From: Bretschneidera sinensis
Taxonomy: Eukaryota > Streptophyta > Magnoliopsida > Brassicales > Akaniaceae
Assembly (NCBI GenBank): GCA_023935145.1
Contig: CM043705.1
Span: 18,856,501 to 18,920,500, forward strand
Length of the DNA: 64,000 nt
Reading direction: 5' to 3'
The translations under genes were made by a program, and so were the position numbers. Shown here piece after piece: positions 1-9,905 of the stretch. The notes under the pieces were generated by a model, which was given only the letters and a program-made list of their open reading frames with translations, ran no database searches and had not been told where the DNA came from. Every line of letters starts with the position of its first letter. Positions within the stretch are counted from its first letter, which is position 1.

Positions 1-1397
1 TAATTTTAAGCTTTTATAAAGTTTATGGATAAAACCCAAACTACTCTATGGAGCTTTTATCATTCTAGGTTTTTATAGATTATATGGATTGAAATTTATA
101 TTACAATTAATTATAAAATTAAAACTACATAATTTTATGTTTAAAGTTAATAATACATTTTAAAAACACATATCATGTTAATAAGCTTCTCATGAAATCT
201 TCTCACATACTTATATTTATTTATACAATATATTATACATATATAATTGGTTTGATACACGCGACTTTTACCTTTTAAAAGCTCTAATATTTTACGCAAA
301 AGAATATCAGCAAGCAAGCTCCGTTAATTCTTCTCCACCCTTGAGCATCATTTTAAAAACCCTAATATTAAGCGTAGAGATTGTAGAACAAATTTGAAAA
401 ATTTATGGAAAGTCAAAACAAATTAAACAACAGCCGTCCAAACGTTGTCAATATTGACAGGTATGGAATCATGAGCTTCGTTTGTCTGACAAATAATTGG
501 TTTTTTTAGCATATTTATATATGATTAATATTGATAATAATTTAGTGACTGATTAATTTTTTACTTGTGATGAATTAATATTTAATTATGTACTAATTCC
601 CCGCTTTATGATACATTATTGACCATGAAAAGTGAAAACACTAGTTTTGATTGGATTAACTCTTTAGAAAAATTTGACTGATGGCAGGTAAGTTTTACAT
701 TGACTCGTTTAAAAGTGTAGAATCATATTTAATTAGATATATTTTTTGATAAAACATTATATTTAATGATAAAAACTCTTACATTTCGTAGTAAAAAGAA
801 AAATACCATTAAATATATTAATTTTACCATCAAATACTAGTTATTTTAACATTAAATGTATTATCTTATTAAAAAATATAATAGACAAAAATGACAGTAA
901 AACTTGAATTTAATAAGAAAAACGAATCCCTAAGTGAAAATTTCAATTTTGCCTTTGTTTATTTTTCTTTCTAATGCAAATGGTAAGAATTTCAATTTTG
1001 TTCGCGAGTAGGTAATCCAATGTTAAAATTTGTTCCTAGAAATCGTAATTAATTAATGAATGTTTATTCAATATTATTGACTATGAAAAGTGAAAACACT
1101 AGCTTTTTTTTTTTTTTTTGGAGTGGCTAGACAGCTAATCTTGGGTCAAAGTTTAAGTTCAAGCACTGCTGCTTCCAGAGGTAGATTACATACCTAGATT
1201 TGACATTCCCTTGAATTGCTTTCTTATAAGATGATAACCAAACGAATTTTAAAAATAAAAAAATAAAAAAAAAACTGTAAAAGAGTTTATTAAGTAAGCA
1301 AGTAGGGATTTGCAGGTTTGGATAGAAATATTGAACGCATTTTAAAGTTTTCTCAACCCAAAATCTGGCCAATTTATCAAATATATATGGTGCACAT
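1..1397. other. AT-rich intergenic stretch, no gene
   Basis: I see no credible coding sequence on either strand. A diverged direct repeat is present: the text around 600-645 and 1060-1102 shares the core ATGAAAAGTGAAAACACTAG with similar AT-rich flanks. The second copy is followed by a run of 16 T at 1104-1119. The duplication may come from an old insertion or local slippage; its family is not recognised. Confidence 0.6.
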
Positions 1398-1743
1398 TGT
1401 TAGGATCTCAAATTTATTATCTTAATTAAGAAAGAAAAGGAAAAGGTAGGAAAAGATTGAAAAATGATTACCACTTTTCGAGCAAGTGGAGAACTCCAAA
1501 ATCATTCAAGAGAATGTCCAAATAATTTCTTATTTCATGATTCTAGATGCTATTACACCATTATCTTTATATAGTCTACAAAAGATGAATTACAAGAGTA
1601 ACTAAGATGAATATAAATGTAACTAACATGTAACTGCATTCTAACTAACTAATTAACTAGTCAACCACTAGTAATCAATTACTAACAATTACTAATGCTT
1701 ATTTCAATTAACTAGTATTCTAATAGTAATTCTATTCGTAACA
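1398..1743 (-). repeat. LTR of a degenerate retrotransposon (346 bp)
   Basis: The segment is bounded by inverted TGTTA/TAACA ends, as expected for an LTR. Read on minus it starts TGTTACGAATAG and ends GATCCTAACA. A TATATAAAG-type TATA box lies on minus near 1565-1577. Directly 5' of it on minus is a purine-rich tract (1744-1757, read GATAGGGTGAGGAA), which fits a polypurine tract, so this is the 3' LTR or a solo LTR with attached internal sequence. No matching second LTR is visible in the window. Confidence 0.65.
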
Positions 1744-2578
1744 TTCCTCACCCTATCAAATGAACCTTGTCCTCAAGGTTCAAGTAATGCCTTCATTCCT
1801 ATAATCAATTTCACTATGTTTTGAAAGGAAACACTGAATTTGTTGCCTTTATTTTTGTTGATCCTTAGAGTCCCAAAATAAAGAATTAAGTGTCCAATTC
1901 TAAAATGGTCTAGACAAGACCGAATAGTTGTTTAGGGTCAAAAGCAAGTCAATCTCTGTAAAAGGATGGGCATCATAACTATTACACTGACTTTGGCCCA
2001 CAAACATAGTGATCGAGCCCGTTCCAACATAAAATCCATAAAATAAAATTTCACTTGAGTCCACCATTGTATTGGGCACTTAGTTCGTCATTCCCAAATC
2101 AACACAGTAGGACAATGAAGAGAGAGTCATCTGAACGATGCTCATATCTGTAGAACTGAAATCGTGGTCATCTCGCGTTTCACTTATCATTCCCGTCTAA
2201 CCTTCAAAGATTGATTGAAGAGGAGAGGAGATGATCCATCATGTGTGTTGTGACCTCATGAATCACCGGCATTGAAGAGGAGATGACAGCAATTATACTT
2301 CCGTTAATGGAGCCATTAACGACGTGGATGACGTTGCTGCTTCCAATATTGGATGCGGCACTGGGATTCGTGGAAGCTATGCTGTGGTGCCTCGCGGTCG
2401 TCTGAAGTAAGGACGCGGTGGGTGATGGCGGTGGTGGATAGGCCGCGCCTTGGCCATAGATAACAATCTTTTTCTTGACCCATTTCCAATGCTTGATTCC
2501 TTGTTGGTTCGGACGCGGTGTAGAAACTCCAGTGGTTGGTGCGTTTTTCAACCAAACCCTCAATAATTTTTCAACCAA
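1744..2578 (-). other. Retroelement-derived internal sequence, no intact gene
   Basis: Next to the LTR on minus, the polypurine tract is preceded by text reading TTGAGGACAAGGTTCA, a phrase often found at the 3' end of plant Ty3 elements. No reverse transcriptase or integrase motif is readable. From about 2300 to 2550 base composition becomes clearly more GC-rich than the surroundings. A 124-codon minus frame (2204-2578) and an overlapping 79-codon frame are open there, with a proline run (YPPPPSP), but neither matches a family I know. The upstream codons of the 124-codon frame run into the adjoining tandem repeat, so it is probably not a gene. Confidence 0.4.
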
Positions 2579-2609
2579 ACATCAAGTCAATATGTTGAGC
2601 ATTCCTCGC

Positions 2610-3200
2610 CCTTGGTAGGTTTTTCAACCATACACTGAGGACTGTGTACAGAAGATTTCAAGTCTTTGGGAGGTTTTTCAACCATATACCAAGGCCTGTA
2701 TGCCGAAGATTTCAGGCCCTTAATAGGTTTTTCAACCATACAATGAGGCTTGTATGCCTAAGATTTTAGGACCTCGGTAGATTTTTCGACCATACATCGA
2801 GGCCCATATGCCGAAGATTTTAGGCCCTTGATAAATTTTTCAACCATGCACCTAGGCTTGTATACCGAAGATTTCAAGCGCTCGGTAGTCTTTTCAGCCT
2901 TACACTGAGGTCTCTATATTGAAGTTTTTAGGTCCTCAGTAGATTTTTTAAACCATACACTGAGACCAGTATTCCGAAGATTTCAAGACCTCGGTATGTT
3001 TTTCAACCATGCATCGAGGCTTGTATGCCGATGATTTCAAGCCCTCGATAGGTTTTTCAACCATACATCGAGGAATGTGTGCCGAAGATTTTAGACTCTC
3101 AATAGGTATTTCAACCATACACTGAGGCCTGTATACCAAAGATTTTAGACCCTTAGTAAGTTTTTTCAAACCATACACTAAGGCATATATGTCGAAGATT
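2610..3200. repeat. 54-bp tandem array, about 11 copies
   Basis: The phrase TTTTTCAACCATAC recurs at a constant 54-bp spacing (about 2621, 2675, 2729, 2783, 2837, 2891, 2945, 3000, 3054, 3108, 3162). Because 54 is a multiple of three, the minus strand reads as an imperfect 18-residue repeat (MVEKPIEGLKSSAYKPRC type, 2948-3178). Many units carry an inverted pair such as CCTCGAT and ATCGAGG on either side of the TTTTTCAACC block. The position just before a polypurine tract and LTR fits the 3' untranslated array of a Tat-lineage Ty3 element. Confidence 0.85.
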
Positions 3201-3460
3201 TCGCCTCATCGGCCTTTTTTCTCCAAGAAGACCGAGGAGAATGCCTCGAGCATTTCGTCTTCTCGACCCGTTTTCTCTAAAAAGACTGATGAGAACGCCC
3301 CGAGCATTTCACCTCCTCGACCCATTTTCTCCAAGAAGACTAAGGAGATATGGAGAATGCCTTAAGCATTTCACTTCCTTATCCCGTTTTCCCAAAGAAT
3401 ATCGAGGAGAATGCCTCGAGCATTTCACCTCCTCAACCCATTTTCTTTAAAAAGCCCAAG
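3201..3460. repeat. Second 54-bp tandem array, about 4 copies
   Basis: GAGCATTTC or a close variant occurs at 3248, 3302, 3364 and 3418. The spacing is 54 bp except for one 62-bp step caused by 8 extra bases. The unit differs in sequence from the neighbouring array but has the same length. It contains a short hairpin, CGAGG-AGAATG-CCTCG. An open plus frame through it (3241-3450) only reflects the repeat and is not a gene. Confidence 0.8.
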
Positions 3461-3497
3461 AATTCGAGACTTCTTCCTTAAACGAATAAAAGTCGCT

Positions 3498-3516
3498 CAA
3501 GGAAGTAGGGGGTATA
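3498..3516 (+). other. Polypurine tract before a Tat-type LTR
   Basis: The text CAAGGAAGTAGGGGG sits directly before the LTR start TGATGTGGGC. The complete Tat element in this window has TTAAGGAAGTGGGGGG at the equivalent place, which supports this as the plus-strand primer site and fixes the element orientation as plus. Confidence 0.7.
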
Positions 3517-4018
3517 TGATGTGGGCTAATTTTCCCCAACTAATCAGATAGCAACACATGGCACCCTAGGATAAGCCCATAAACCGAAGGATACTACCAA
3601 TAAACTAGTTACACATGGCTAAAGGTAGAAATGTAATTTCATTCCTAAACCCTAGACAATAGAAATCCTAATTATACAAAGACACTCATCTATGAGAAAC
3701 CCTAATTCTATCACAACATTTACCTATGAGTTACTTTCCCAAACGAACTCTGCTCCATAACATTATATTTAAGGGGGCTCTCATTATCGCACACGTGCGT
3801 CACAAACAACTCTCACAACCTTATTACCTTTTTGTTTTCTATACATATAAATTACTGACTTAAATATCGGAGAGTCCCCCCGAAAGGTCATTACCTCAAC
3901 TCTTTTCTGACTCTTTATAGGATTTTTTTTGTCCTTGTGTGTGCAAATATTTCGTCATACTCCCATTGAAAAAAGGTATTTTGTCGCACTCTTAAGAACG
4001 ATAGTCAAAATTCAGACA
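3517..4018 (+). repeat. 3' LTR of a truncated Tat-lineage element
   Basis: The LTR starts TGATGTGGGCTAATTTT after the polypurine tract. It holds a TATA-like TTATATTTAAG near 3763-3773, then a U5-type segment with ACTTAAATATCGGAGAG that parallels ACTTAAGCATCGGAG in the complete Tat element. The right end is uncertain; I place it at a CA just before the (AT)n run. The 5' part of this element, including gag-pol, is missing: upstream of its 54-bp arrays is unrelated minus-strand LTR material. Confidence 0.65.
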
Positions 4019-4021
4019 TTG

Positions 4022-4025
<4 letters not shown>

Positions 4026-4071
<46 letters not shown>
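4026..4071. repeat. (AT)n microsatellite
   Basis: About 23 uninterrupted AT dinucleotides directly follow the presumed LTR end. Such runs are length-unstable and may also be affected by assembly. Confidence 0.95.
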
Positions 4072-4073
<2 letters not shown>

Positions 4074-5871
4074 TAGATTCTATTACCGCGTAATCTTATT
4101 TCTTTAGAATTACAATCTGTTACCCTTAAATTCAATCACGAACCAAATGTTTCTTAAAGGAAAAGTGGCTGGTTAGCCCACTTCCATTATACCCTAAACT
4201 CAAAACTCATGAGTTTTATTAATTTATTTAAAAAGGCAAACTCAATAGATGAAGACATTTCTACGTTTTACTTAAGAAGTGCGCTAATGAGGTATGGGCT
4301 ATTTATTGGGAAAAATGAAAGAAGGCTCGCGACCAGAATTCATTTCTAACAGTAACAAAACAGAAAGCGTTCCTATCTCTCTCTCTTTGGGCCAGGGTAC
4401 TTTTTATTCTAACTTGACTTGTCTTTGAAGAGACTTGACTACTACAATGACATTTTTCATTTATCTAGAGACTACACTGGGCTCCGTATTCATCATTACA
4501 CCTCATGAAATAACTCAACAGTTGGATCCCTTTCAAAATCAAGATATATTTTGTGAACATCCTTCTCACAAATTTTAATACTGTATAAGATTATCGAATT
4601 ACATATTTCACTGCGTTTTCATTATTTGCATTTTTTTTTCAAAATGAAACATGCATTTTCTTTGAAAAATCCTTGCATGGACCGAATTTAAGTAGACACA
4701 ACACAACCAACTATAGCGCACTACATTTATTTTTACCCTACATATTAATTGACATTCATGTAATAGGCTAATGTAAAAACATAAAAGATTATATTTAAGT
4801 ACTTTGAAATTTTAAATGATAATTAAAATGTTATAAAATGAGTGTTTTAGTGGACTATCTTAAAAGCACGGCTCTACTTAAAAATTTCTCATTTCTCCCT
4901 ACTTGGACCTTCGACCTGTATAAACCCCATCCTTAAAAAAATTCAATGATAATAATGTTTTTTGATATATTTATAAAGAGAATGATCAACTCAGATTTTT
5001 TATATAAAGATTATGAAGATGATCAATGGTCCAAAAGGCACACTAATGGACTATGCGCATTACTACACATTATCGATAATTGTGTGGTCAAACTGAGTCA
5101 ACATAGTTATACTCTAGGTAACTAAAATGTGGCATGCAAGCCCATTGTGCTTGTAAAAGGTCACACCAGTCTATGAGACTTTGGTCAGTAGCGCTTCTAC
5201 TTAGAACATTTTTCTTTTTTTGACAAGCTTCTACTTAGAACATGGGCTGACCAGACAATAATGTCTCCTCAACATAAATAAAACAAAATATACATTTATT
5301 ATGTACTCCATATATACTAGTAAATATTTTTTGGTGGTGAGGCTTAGGCCTGAGTTATAGGATCATGCGCAAAGGAACCGCACGCGCACTGACTCCCTGT
5401 CTCAGTCATAGCAGAGGTAGATGGCTCTCTCTTCTTGGTTCCTGCTAGTTAGAAAAACCATCATGTATGTTTCTCTCTAACATATATATGCATATTATTC
5501 AAATGATCGATGTTGGTTAATTGTTTATATGGTTTCGTGTATATAATTAATAATAATATGTTGCTCCAAAAAAATTGAGTCACTCTCTTCTCGATGATTT
5601 TGTCGTTCAGCATCTTTTCACTCCTCCTTAGATCTCGCATTGAAATCCTTTTCCATCATTCCCTTTCTGTCATTGGTTTATTGTTTGTTTATATGCTCTG
5701 TTCTTTTTTGTTCTTCAAGCAGCATTCTCAGAATGCCAGGGCAGCTTCACTAAACCAGCATGCCCATGTTCAAGTATTGATATTATTGGCCTCGACATGG
5801 AAATTTTTTTGTTTAGTTTGAGTCTATGAAAGATACATAACACAAGTGTCTATCTTACTATTGAATAAAAA
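4072..5871. other. Intergenic, no recognisable gene
   Basis: The stretch is AT-rich with no supported coding region. The sequence GCTTCTACTTAGAACAT occurs twice in direct orientation about 34 bp apart (near 5193 and 5227). A 75-codon plus frame at 5594-5821 begins with a hydrophobic segment but has no homology I recognise and no supporting gene structure. Confidence 0.55.
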
Positions 5872-5966
5872 TAATTTTTTTTCTCTTTCTTTTTTTTTGA
5901 TCTGTAAATAAAATTATATTACTAAAAAATTATATACAAAAATACACTGGGCATTCCCATGAGATA

Positions 5967-8900
5967 TTACATGAAAGGTATAAAGTCAAGAAAATTATCA
6001 TATACTATTCTATACACATGGGTTTGAATTTTCCTGACTATACTACTAGGATGAACAATTGTTCTTTCAAATTGCCTAGCATTCCTAGCAAGCCATATGT
6101 GATGGACTGTATTGGCCAATGCTGCTCTCTGAGCCTTAGCAGGAGGACTTTTCCCTCTGGCTTCCTTGTGTAACCATTTTGTTGCACTTTTTAGAGTGGT
6201 CATGCTCATTTTATTGCCCATCCACTCTTTTATATCATTCCAGATTGCTGCACTAATTCTGCAAGAGAAGAACAAGTGGGAGACTGATTCTTCAGCTTCT
6301 CTGCATAAGGGGCACATCTTGTCCATTTCAGTGAACAGAAGTTTGTCTTTTGTGAGCAGCTTGTCTTTAATGGTTAACCACAACATAAAAGCATGCTTTG
6401 GGGTGATACAATTGCTCCACACCACTGGAGCCCACTTTACTTTGGCACCTTTAGGTCTGAAGTTGGCATAAGCTTGCTTGATGTTTATCTGATTCTAAAC
6501 CTCCCACTGACTCATCTTATCAATAGCTAATTGGACTGAGGACTTAAAACTAATCAGACTGCTCTTAATTTCCAATAACTTCTTCCATAGAGCTGAATCC
6601 TCATGTTTAGGACTTGAATTCCAAATGGACTCTCCATGAAGGTAGTAGTCATTAACCCATCTGACCCATAGAGAGTCATTTTTCTGGTGGATGTTCCATA
6701 GAGATTTTAACAGAAGAGCATAAGTCCAACATTTAAGATCTCTGAGACCTAGACCCCCTTCTGCTTTAGGGAGACATACATCTTTCCAAGCAACCAAGGC
6801 TTTCTTTGAGCCTGAGTTCTTTCCACTCCATAGGAAGGTTCTGCATATCTTAACAATTCTGTCTTTAATATTTGAAGGAATAGGAAATAAAGATAACCAG
6901 AAGCATTCCACTCCTTGTAAGACAGACTTGATCAATTCAGCTCTGCCAACAAAGGAAAGGTTTGTACCAACCCACGCACAGATATATCCAGATATTTTCT
7001 CAATTAGAGGGAGGTAATGACCAGTATTTAATCTAGTTGATGCCAGGGGAACCCCCAGATACCTGAAAGGTAAGCTTCCTTCAACAAAACCAGTGATCCT
7101 TCTGATTTCAAGAAGATCATTGCAACATATCTCAGCAGTGAATAGGCTTGATTTAGGTAGGCTAGCATGTAACCTACAACTATCACTGAATTCCTTGACA
7201 CAATCCATTAGCTGACTGACAGACCCTATGTCACCTCTAGCAAATAATATAAGATCATCAGCAAATGCAAAGTGAGTAATCTTGAAAGGCTCACATTTGG
7301 GGAGGAACTTAAAGGTAGTGGATTTAATCATCCTAGACATAAGTCTGGACAGATACTCAAGATATATAACAAAAAAGGAAGGGGGAAAGTGGATCCCCTT
7401 GCTTTAAGTCTTTCTTCCTCTAAAAAAAACCATGAAAGCTGCCATTAATTGTTATGGAATAAGTAGGAGAGGAAACACATTCCATGATCCACTTACAAAA
7501 TATATCTAGGAAGCTAAGTCCTTTGATCATACTGTCCAGAAAATCCCAATTTACTAAGTCATATGCTTTCCTCAAATCAATTTTCATCATGCATCTAGGG
7601 GAAATTCTTTTCCTGCTATACTTCCTAAGAAGCTCCTGGACCAGATAAATATTTTCCACCATGCTTCAATTTTTAATGAATGCAGCCTGTGTAGGGCTAA
7701 CAATACAATTCAGGATGGAAGCAAGTCTAGATGCAATAATCTTGGATATGACTTTGTACACCACATTGCAACAGGCAATTGGCCTAAATTCCTCCACTCT
7801 TGCTGCAAATTTGGATTTAGGAATCGTAGTCAGGGCTGTATGGTTAATTTGCTTTAGCATCTTGCCATTACTAAAGAATTCTTTTACTGCACCCACAAAA
7901 TCTTCCTTTATGATGCACCATGCTTTCTTGAAGAAGGCAGAGGAGTAACCATCAGGGCTAGGAGACTTGTCCTCTCCAATGCTGAACAAGACTTCTTTGA
8001 TTTCAGCTTTAGAAATTTCTTGAGTCAAATATTCAGCTTGGACCTCATTAACTTTAGGCCCCTCATCTAAGACCTCTCTCATAATAGGCCTTACAGAAGA
8101 GGAAACACCTAGTAGATTCTTATAGAACTTCATGAATTCATTCACCAACCTCAGATGAAGTCTAACAGCCCTCCATAATCTCCACTGCTGATATGTGATT
8201 TCTGCTGGTCTTCCTTTTCATCATTGCATAGAAGAACTTTGTCCTTCTATCACTGTTTTTAAGAAATTTACCCTTTACCTGTTGAGCAAAAAAACTTCTT
8301 TCAGCTTCTGTAAGATTAAAAGCCTTTAACCTCATCTCAGCAACTTTAACTTGAAGCTCAGAATCAGAGTTGTTATCATGGAGCTCTTGTTGTAATCTCA
8401 GCAACTCATCAGATGCCTCCAAAGCTTTAGTAGAAATTTGACTAAATTGCTTCTCATTTAACATTTTGAGAGGGCCTTTTAGAAACTTCAACTTTCTGCA
8501 CAGCTTATACATCTTATACCCTGTAATATTACTGTTCCATGATCCCTTTATTGTCTCAAGGAAATCAGAGTGAGATGCCCACATATTGAAGAACTTAAAT
8601 GGCTTTTTCCCCTCTTTCTCCTCCTCAAACAAGGAAACAATGCAATGAGAATGGTCTGAGAGACACCCTAGTAAAGTGAATTTAGCATGTGCCTTGAAAC
8701 CTTTCTGTACCCACCTACTATTCACCATGGCCCTATCCAATTTGCACCAAGTATGGTTGTTGGACCAAGTGAAAAAGCTACCTGAAAAACTAATATCTAA
8801 AAAACCAGTGTCCATGCAACAGTCAAGAGGGTCTCTAATTTCATATGCTGAGACTGACAGCCCATTTCCCTTCTCTGCCACTGAAAAAACATTATTGAAG

Positions 8901-9345
8901 TCTCCCATTACTAGCCAAGAGGAATCCATATTTTCATTAAACTCCCTAAGGTTATCCCAGAGAGGCCTTCTGGCTACTACGGTGTGGAGACCATAAACAA
9001 AACTTGTAAAAGAAACAAAGCACTTAACAAGACAGTGCATTACTTATGAATTGGCTTCCAATGCTGAAACATGAACCTTAGCTGGGTTCAAAGAACCAGA
9101 ATTCTTCTAGCATCATGCAAATGAAAATTGTTAATTTGACTCCACAATCTGAACTTGTTCTTCATTATTTTCTCCAGCTTCCCTGCATCCAGCTTAGTTT
9201 CCATAATGCAAATTATATCTATATTGTTTTTATACATGAGGTGTGAAACCCCATTATGCTTCAGGGGTTTGTGAAAACCCCTGATGTTCCAACAGTCTAT
9301 TTTCATGAGATTTTTTGAGAGGCTTCCCCCCCCCCCCCCCTTCAT
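5967..9345 (-). pseudogene. LINE ORF2: endonuclease, reverse transcriptase and zinc-binding domain, broken
   Basis: The frame opens at ATG 9345, right before a tract of 15 G (minus) that encodes a glycine run. The endonuclease follows: N-terminal DCWNIRG, later GDFNN near 8900 and the SDH motif near 8650. The reverse transcriptase runs from about 8150 to 6495 with DLRKAYD and the catalytic FADD (FAFADDLILFA, near 7270). A C-terminal zf-RVT-like segment with CPLC and HLFFSC lies at 5967-6425. ORF2 would nick DNA and copy the element RNA. The frame changes at least three times (between 9088 and 9040, 8162 and 8148, 7420 and 7340), and a TGA at 7663-7665 splits the reverse transcriptase. It is dead. 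Confidence 0.88.
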
Positions 9346-9356
9346 ATCCTTGAACT

Positions 9357-9848
9357 TTACATTTGTAAGGCTCCTTTCTTCTTTTTAGTAACTAACTGAA
9401 AGTCTTTATGAGGTGGAGACTTACCAGTTTCTTCATCCCTAGGAGGATGGGAAGCTTTCTTTACTTGTTCAGAACCAGCAATAGAAACCCCATCATGTTG
9501 ATTGTCCAGGTTCTTTCCTAATGCTTCAGCCCCTACATGCCCCTGGTCTACTGGGAGCTCTTTGGTTTCTACTCTCATTGATTCAGATACTGTGGCTACA
9601 GTTGGAATAGTAGGATTTTTCTCCTTTGAGACATTACTGACAAGAAATTTGCAGTTCCCATCAGAGTGCCCTATAACTTTGCACCTATTGCAAAACCTTG
9701 GAAGGTTCTCATATATAACTTTCTGTTCAAAGGATTTGCCTCCAGGCAGATTAATGGAGATAGCATGCTTTACCTCCTTAGCTACATCTACTTCAACCAG
9801 AATCTGTGCATAGGAGACTCTCTCCTTTTTGGATCTCTCTCTTATCAT
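9357..9848 (-). pseudogene. LINE ORF1, C-terminal part, with CCHC zinc knuckle
   Basis: The 163-codon frame contains CNRCKVIGHSDGNC, a zinc knuckle of the CX2CX4HX4C kind found in plant L1 ORF1 proteins (about residues 53-66). It is preceded by the SYAQILVEVDV segment that in this family lies shortly before the knuckle. ORF1 binds the element RNA. The N-terminal RNA-binding part is absent because the copy is truncated; upstream text on minus continues the reading frame only to a stop near 9870. The tail is lysine-rich and ends 11 nt before the ATG of ORF2. Confidence 0.8.
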
Positions 9849-9905
9849 GCTATTAAGTGGTTAGATGGACTCATATGGCATGCATTTTTTATGGACTTGT
9901 GCTAA

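Larger units (their letters stand above)
5872..9905 (-). mobile_element. Non-LTR retrotransposon (plant L1-type LINE), 5'-truncated and decayed
   Basis: Read on minus, this holds in order an ORF1 with a CCHC zinc knuckle, an AP-like endonuclease, a reverse transcriptase and a C-terminal zinc-binding segment, then an A-rich tail. That order is the plant L1 arrangement. The left end at 5872-5898 is T-rich on plus, which is the poly(A) tail on minus. The right end falls inside ORF1 near 9900, so the copy is 5'-truncated, as is common after incomplete target-primed reverse transcription. I could not find a clear target-site duplication. Frame changes and stops make it non-functional. Confidence 0.9.

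Noticed and set aside
2948..3178. 76-codon minus frame with 18-residue repeats.
   Set aside because: It is the translation of the 54-bp tandem array; it has no start or end outside the repeat.
5330..5460. GC-rich patch considered as a miRNA precursor.
   Set aside because: I found no convincing long stem and no known miRNA sequence.
5594..5821. 75-codon plus frame with a hydrophobic N-terminus.
   Set aside because: No homology recognised, no promoter or splice context, and AT-rich T-runs readily give hydrophobic readings.
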